A stretch of 64,000 bases of DNA, from assembly GCF_047511655.1 (NCBI RefSeq), contig NC_133394.1, forward strand, positions 143,629,343-143,693,342, in the 5' to 3' direction. Below, in pieces: positions 59,620 to 64,000 of the stretch. Below the pieces are notes generated by a model. That model saw only the letters and a program-made list of their open reading frames with translations. It ran no database searches and was not told the origin of the DNA. Each line of letters starts with the position of its first letter. Within the stretch, counting starts at the first letter, position 1. Source of the stretch: Castor canadensis (taxonomy: Eukaryota > Chordata > Mammalia > Rodentia > Castoridae). The position numbers were made by a program, and so were the translations under genes.

Positions 59620-61320
59620 GTGTGGGAGAGAGAGGAGTGGCATTGGAGAAATAATGATTGGGACTGGTCCACTGTGTTCTTGATGCACGTTTGCCCAGAA
59701 CCCTAACTTCACTCATTTTTTTCTGCCCATTTCAAACGTGATCTGACTTAAACAAATTCTGAGCTGTCTCCCATTTAGGCTCATTGGGATGTCTTCCCAG
59801 CTACTTGTAACCCTTTCTGGATTTGCCTCTCTTCAAGATAAACAGATCAAATTCGTAGCTTCAGTATACATTGTAGAAAACAAGAAGTGTGTCTGTGACA
59901 ACTGCTCACAGAACTGGTGCTGCGTCACCATTACCTGGCCCAGAAGTATTTCAGGGAACAGTTTAGAATACTTACAAATTCCAAGATAATCTTTGGAAGA
60001 GAAGAACCCCTAATGTAGATCTGAGCAGAGATTCTCAGCATAGGTAGCGAAGAGTACCAAAGAATAAGCAGATGCTCAGAGACCATGGCTGAGTAAGCAA
60101 GTAATTGTTTAGAATATTGTCAGAATTGGTAAAAATGAAGAGGCCTTGCAGCTCCTAAAGGAAATACTTGTCCTTTCCATTGAGTACACGCCACATAAAG
60201 CTGCCAAAATAGGAGACTTGAGCACCTTCTGTCTTGAGGAATCAACCTGCAACAGACACAGACACAGACAAAACAAAACATCTTTCTCATTCTTATCACA
60301 GGAATTTTATATCCAGTAAAAGAAATCCTAAATTTCTTTTCAAATGTATTGATTGCTCTGTCTTATTACAATGTTTCCTGTCACAGTTTAGGTTTAGTTT
60401 TTTCATACTGTGGCCTCAGAAGTAAGAAATGATTGTCATACTAATTGTGAACAAAAATTTTAATTCATGGCACAGAAAACTAACTTGTATAATGTAAGAA
60501 CTATCCTATAAACCAGTACAGAAAAAGGAGAGAAGTTATAGGAAACATAAATAATTCTAAAATAAATTTAAAAAGAGATGCTCAGTTCCTGGGAGAAATT
60601 AAAATTGAAAATACCAGGAACAGTTTTCACTCATGGATTAGCAAAAATCCAGAAGTTGGTTGAACATTGTTTGATGCACATGGACTACAGTCTTCTGCAT
60701 TGTGTTGTGTCTAGAAGTGTAAATAAATTGGCACAGCCTCTACAGAGGGCACATTAGGTGTTTCTGTCAAAATATCAATTGAATCTAACCTTGAAACACT
60801 TAATTTTACTAATTTATCCTACAAGTACACTTTCATTTATGAGACATAATGTATACATGGTGCCATAGTTCTTTGTAAGTATAAAAAAACTGCAAATCTG
60901 TCACATGGTGCCATAGTTCTTTGTAAGTATAAAAAAACTGCAAATCTGTCACGGTTTAAACCCACATAGGGGACACTATGCTGCCATAAAAATACGAGTT
61001 CCTTATGAACTAATGTGGAAAAATCTGATGTGCTGCTAAATTAAGAAGTACAAGGTAAGAAGTGTGTGTAGAATGCTAACGTTGTATGGGAAGGGCTGGT
61101 CCAGCAGGTTACAGGGCTTCAAGAGTACGTAAGAAGCTTACCATCCTCATGAAAGGCTGTTGATTTAAAGGAGTCTTTCAGCAGGTGCCTGCCCTCTGTG
61201 TTTACTTGTAAGAGACTTAGCTTCTAATCCTAACTCTGGTTTAACTTGGCAGAAAATTTCATACCATTGAGTAGTCATTTAGTGTAACTCCTCTTGTTTG
61301 AACTTTTTTTTAAAATGTCA
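59620..61320. other. Intron 3 stretch before exon 4
   Basis: I see no exon or SINE. It contains the 48-bp tandem duplication at 60855-60950, and a weak MIR-like scrap near 61200-61300. Confidence 0.5.
60855..60950 (+). repeat. Perfect 48-bp tandem duplication
   Basis: A 48-base unit beginning acatggtgccatagttcttt and ending gcaaatctgtc occurs twice head to tail without a mismatch, followed by two more bases of the unit. The identity implies a recent duplication, a polymorphism or an assembly error. It is 490 bases before exon 4. Confidence 0.97.
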
Positions 61321-61439
61321 ATCTGATTTTTGTTATTACCTTTGTGTGCTAGTGTGTGTCCAGTAAAGATGCCTATTTTGAGAACACAAGTAAAACATAA
61401 ACTAAAACTCATATTTTTATTACTTCTTGTATGTTTCAG

Positions 61440-61602
61440 GGACAGACGTGTGCTTCAGCCTGCCCAGGTCTGTGACATTTTGAAGGGTGTAATTTTGGTA
61501 GTCTGCTATTTCATGATGCATTATGTCGACTACTCCATGATGTACCACCTGATAAGGGGGCAGTCTGTCATCAAGCTCTATATCATCTACAACATGCTGG
61601 AG
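61440..61602 (+). CDS. TAPT1: TAPT1 coding exon 4
   Basis: The exon completes codon 150 (Arg) and encodes residues 151-204. It reads DRRVLQPAQVCDILKG, then the hydrophobic segment VILVVCYFMMHYVDYSMMYH, then LIRGQSVIKLYIIYNMLE. DRRVLQPAQVCDILKG is a well-conserved loop, and the hydrophobic part is a membrane segment of the Tapt1 family domain. The acceptor is cttgtatgtttcag|G and the donor GAG|GTAAGG is strong. It ends exactly on a codon. The next exon, expected to start VADRLFSSFG in mammals, is not in the window. Confidence 0.98.
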
Positions 61603-62042
61603 GTAAGGCTCTCGTTACCCTGCGTGATTAGTCTGGCCCTGCCACCGCAAACACTAGGGTGGGCCCATGCTCCCAACTTCAAGTCTTCTCATGGAGAAGG
61701 TACTTGAGATCAAGACTGTTTTCCCAGTGATTCTAGCGAAGACGCTTCTGGCCTTTAATGTGCATTCAGTCATTCAGGGATCCTGTCAAAATGCAGACTC
61801 TGATTTAGTGGGGCTGGAGAACATGTATTTCTAATGAGGGTGTGCCAGGCTACTGGTCCTGGGAGACACTTACGGGAGGTCTTTGGAGGGAGGTGTTTTT
61901 GCCAGTATGCAGGAAAGATTCCTGCTGCTTACTTGTTTGTTTCTGAGTCAGAACCCCTTAGAGATTTTTTATTGTCAAAAGCTAGGGAAATTTGTGTTGC
62001 AAATTCATTGAAAACCCAAAAATTTTAGAAATTATGAACTTA

Positions 62043-62137
62043 GGGACTGGAGGGTGGCTCAAGTAGTAGTATGCCTGCTTTATAAGTATGAAGCCCTGAG
62101 TTCAAACCCCAGCTCTACCCAAAAAAAAAAAAAAAAC
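62043..62137 (+). mobile_element. ID-like tRNA-derived SINE
   Basis: 'gactggagggtggctcaagt', 'tatgcctgctttataagtat', 'gagttcaaaccccagctcta' and an A run. Confidence 0.9.
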
Positions 62138-62195
62138 TATTATAACAAACATAAATAAAAGCATGTATTTCATAACTTTTATATATATGCATATA

Positions 62196-62280
62196 TTTTT
62201 TGGTGGGTCTGGGGTTTGAACTCACAGTCTCACACTTATGAGGCAGGTGCACTGTTGCTTGAACCACTCCACCAGCCCTA
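62196..62280 (-). mobile_element. ID-like SINE (reverse)
   Basis: 'ctggggtttgaactcacagt', 'gaggcaggtgcactgttgct' and 'gaaccactccaccagcccta'. Confidence 0.88.
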
Positions 62281-62369
62281 TATACAGAATCCTAATAAAT
62301 ATTTTAAATATAGAACACTACCCCTGGTTTTCTTAATGCACTTTGAAATTCAAGTTGCATTTTCCTGTA

Positions 62370-62412
62370 TCTTTTTTTTTGGTCCTAGAGATCAAACTTG
62401 GAGCTTTGCCAC
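62370..62412 (-). mobile_element. SINE fragment (reverse)
   Basis: A T-rich run followed by 'ggtcctagagatcaaacttg', only the 3' end of an ID-like copy. Confidence 0.5.
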
Positions 62413-63109
62413 CTGTATTCTTTTTTAGGGAAATGTATAAGTCGATCTTTTAAATTATCCATGAAATTTTTTCCCTAGTGAGTGGACAGGTGGGTTGATG
62501 AGGGGCAGTGGGTCTTTCTGCCACCTTGTGATAGACAGGGACTTCCTGTCTTTCCACAGGGACCATGGAACTCTAGTTAACCTAGTTACTTCCAAATTCA
62601 AGACCAAGCTGCCTTATAACCGCATTGCAACTTTCTGGTTTTAGGTTTATTACTTATATACTTGTTTTGCCCCATCAAGTGGGTGGGTGTGAATGAAGTT
62701 TGTCAAGCACAGCAGTCCAACTGCTTTTCCCTTCCCTATCACAGAAAGAAAAGCCTATGCCTTCTTTTTGCGGTCATACTGTTCTCCTACCTGCTAATCT
62801 CCTTTACCGCTTTCCCTGCTAGGGGACAGCAAAGCACAAGGATGGCTGACTGCCACCAAACTTAACATGTGCGTCCCCTAACTCTCAATTCCTCTCCAAG
62901 ATAGTTGTTGTTACTAGAAAATAGGCCAAGGAAAAGGATCTTGAATTTCCAGTTAAAACAGTTTAAATAGTTAACTTTGTAGCCCATAACTGATGATGTG
63001 GCTTAGCACTACAGATGGGAGTCCACACTGCAGTTGTAGAGAAAAACTACCTCCCATCAAGTCCCAGCTCCTTCTCTTACTGTCTTGTTGTCCTGGTCAC
63101 GGTTGCTCA

Positions 63110-63235
63110 TTGCCAATGATCTCTAATCCTCAATTCTTCATCTGTAGGGATATGAGACGGCATATGAGAATTGAATGAGATGACTCGAAGGGCTTAGCAC
63201 AATGTCAGCCATGTGCTGAGAGCTCCCATTCCCAA
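63110..63235 (+). repeat. MIR relic (sense)
   Basis: 'attcttcatctgtagggata', 'gaattgaatgagatgactcg' and 'agggcttagcacaatgtcag' are in sense MIR order. Confidence 0.7.
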
Positions 63236-63239
63236 ATGG

Positions 63240-63780
63240 GCAGCTATCACTCCTTCAGCAAATATTTAATCAGCACTTCCTATATGCTAAGGACTGTCTT
63301 TTTTTTTTTTTTTGAGATCAGGGTTTAAACTCAGGGCTTTGCAATTGCAAAGCAGGCACTCCACTACTCTTGAGCCACACCTCCAGTTCTCCAGTTCATT
63401 TTGCTCAGGTTATTTTGGATATAGGGTTTTGCAAACTGTTTTCCCAGGCTGGCCTTGAACCTGGATCCTCCCGATCAGTCTCAGTCTCCCAAGTAGGTAG
63501 AGTTATAGGTGGGAGCCACCGGCACCCTGCTCCAGCTACTGTCTTAGATATTGAAGATCCAGAGGCAAATGAGCCTGTTCTCATGGAATTATATTCTATA
63601 GGTGGGAGATAGCAAATAAGCAAGGAGATGTTAGGGAGTGATAGACTGATGAAAAGGGGCAGGCTAATGTAATAGAGACCATAGGGGCCATGAGAAGAAG
63701 GATGGTCTGGGAGGGGGAGGGGCTCTCCTAGAAGGTGCCATTCAACTGACTCCTGAGTGATAGGATGTCCTCCTTTTCTC
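63240..63780 (-). repeat. Ancient LINE-like (L2-class) relic split by a SINE
   Basis: 'aatcagcacttcctatatgc' before the SINE, and 'ggcaaatgagcctgttctca' and 'ctaatgtaatagagaccata' after it, are consistent with one old element of the class seen at 268-650. Confidence 0.5.
63299..63534 (-). mobile_element. B1-ID dimeric SINE (reverse)
   Basis: A run of about 15 T, 'agggtttaaactcagggctt', 'gcaaagcaggcactccacta', then 'tttcccaggctggccttgaa' and a B1 end with 'ttataggtgggagccaccgg'. It interrupts an older relic. Confidence 0.9.
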
Positions 63781-64000
63781 TTTCTTGTGTGCCTCTCAGG
63801 TAGACTAAATTCAAAGGGATCAGTACCTAAAAATATTTGTAGGAAGTAAATCTACATATTCCTCATAATTGTAGTAACTTTCAAACGAAATATGCCTATA
63901 TTATTTATAAATATTAGATATTTATAGAATAAGTCAAATATTGTATTTAAGTTTGAATCCTTGAGTTTAAAGAGTAAACAATAGGAACATGATTTTGATG

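Larger units (their letters stand above)
47846..61439 (+). other. TAPT1: TAPT1 intron 3
   Basis: 13,594 bases. Notable contents are an MIR relic near 48.4 kb, one SINE at 50.0 kb, a CTCF-like motif at 50.43 kb, a GA tract at 51.86 kb, a candidate cassette exon at 53.0 kb, a long antisense L1 at 55.6-59.6 kb, and a 48-bp tandem duplication at 60.86 kb. 50.26-55.6 kb has no recognised repeat beyond simple tracts. The acceptor is cttcttgtatgtttcag. Confidence 0.93.
23509..64000 (+). other. TAPT1: TAPT1 gene, 5' portion (continues beyond the window)
   Basis: Four coding exons joined at 23509-23707, 35461-35591, 47727-47845 and 61440-61602 give 204 codons without a stop. From memory they match the N-terminal third of the human TAPT1 protein (about 567 residues) nearly residue for residue outside the Gly-rich start. 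TAPT1 is a multi-pass membrane protein of the Tapt1/DUF747 family, related to yeast Emp65. It has been placed at the ER and at the centrosome or ciliary base. It is needed for axial skeletal patterning in mouse, and human mutations cause a severe osteochondrodysplasia. The later exons encoding the rest of the membrane domain and the C terminus are not in the window. The 5' UTR start is not determined. Confidence 0.97.
61603..64000 (+). other. TAPT1: TAPT1 intron 4 (partial)
   Basis: It begins at GTAAGG and has not ended by the right edge. It carries three recognised SINEs and one fragment, an MIR relic and an ancient LINE-like relic. Nothing resembling the next TAPT1 exon is found. Confidence 0.9.

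Noticed and set aside
1..64000. CRISPR array, operon, phage or other microbial system
   Set aside because: The window is mammalian: spliced gene, CpG island, SINEs, L1 and LTRs. Dinucleotide and tandem repeats are microsatellites, not spaced repeats.

Overview
This is mammalian nuclear DNA, most likely from a rodent. It is intron-rich, has a CpG-island promoter, and carries about 35 SINEs. These are either 7SL-derived B1-like monomers, B1-plus-ID dimers, or simple tRNA-derived ID elements, all with the box-B-like core gttcaaaccccagta. There are also rodent-type MaLR LTRs, L1, MIR and L2-like relics. The B1/ID dimers, remembered from castorimorph and sciurid rodents, make a beaver-like animal my best guess. 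I cannot prove the species from sequence alone.

One protein-coding gene is present: the 5' part of TAPT1 (transmembrane anterior posterior transformation 1, Tapt1/DUF747 family), on the + strand. Four coding exons can be placed to the base: 23509-23707, 35461-35591, 47727-47845 and 61440-61602. Their phases agree (199, 131, 119 and 163 nt; 612 nt = 204 codons), and every intron is GT-AG. The rest of the gene (about 360 residues in the human protein) lies beyond the right edge. Introns 1 to 3 are 11.8, 12.1 and 13.6 kb.

Layout: 1-22500 is intergenic, with ancient repeats, SINE clusters at 2.7-8.3 kb, a MaLR LTR at 13.4 kb and a decayed open frame at 12.9 kb. 22500-24130 is the CpG island holding the promoter and exon 1, with a (GGC)12 repeat, a G-quadruplex-type tract, and CCAAT, YY1-like, GC-box and E-box motifs. 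Intron 1 is SINE-free up to 28 kb and then has several SINEs and a twice-interrupted MIR. Intron 2 carries two minus-strand LTRs (MaLR at 42.4 kb, MLT1-like at 46.6 kb) and only one of them is close to exon 3; it also holds a sense L1 3' end at 40.8 kb. Intron 3 holds a candidate frame-shifting (poison) exon at 53.0 kb, a CTCF-like site, a long antisense L1 at 55.6-59.6 kb with three SINEs inside it, and a perfect 48-bp tandem duplication about 490 bp before exon 4.

I found no new multi-gene system. The best leads are gene-regulatory: the candidate poison exon, the overlapping and in-frame upstream reading frames through the GGC repeat, and the composite SINE at 6.7 kb. Repeat families were assigned from remembered consensus sequences, so their boundaries are approximate unless target-site duplications are given.
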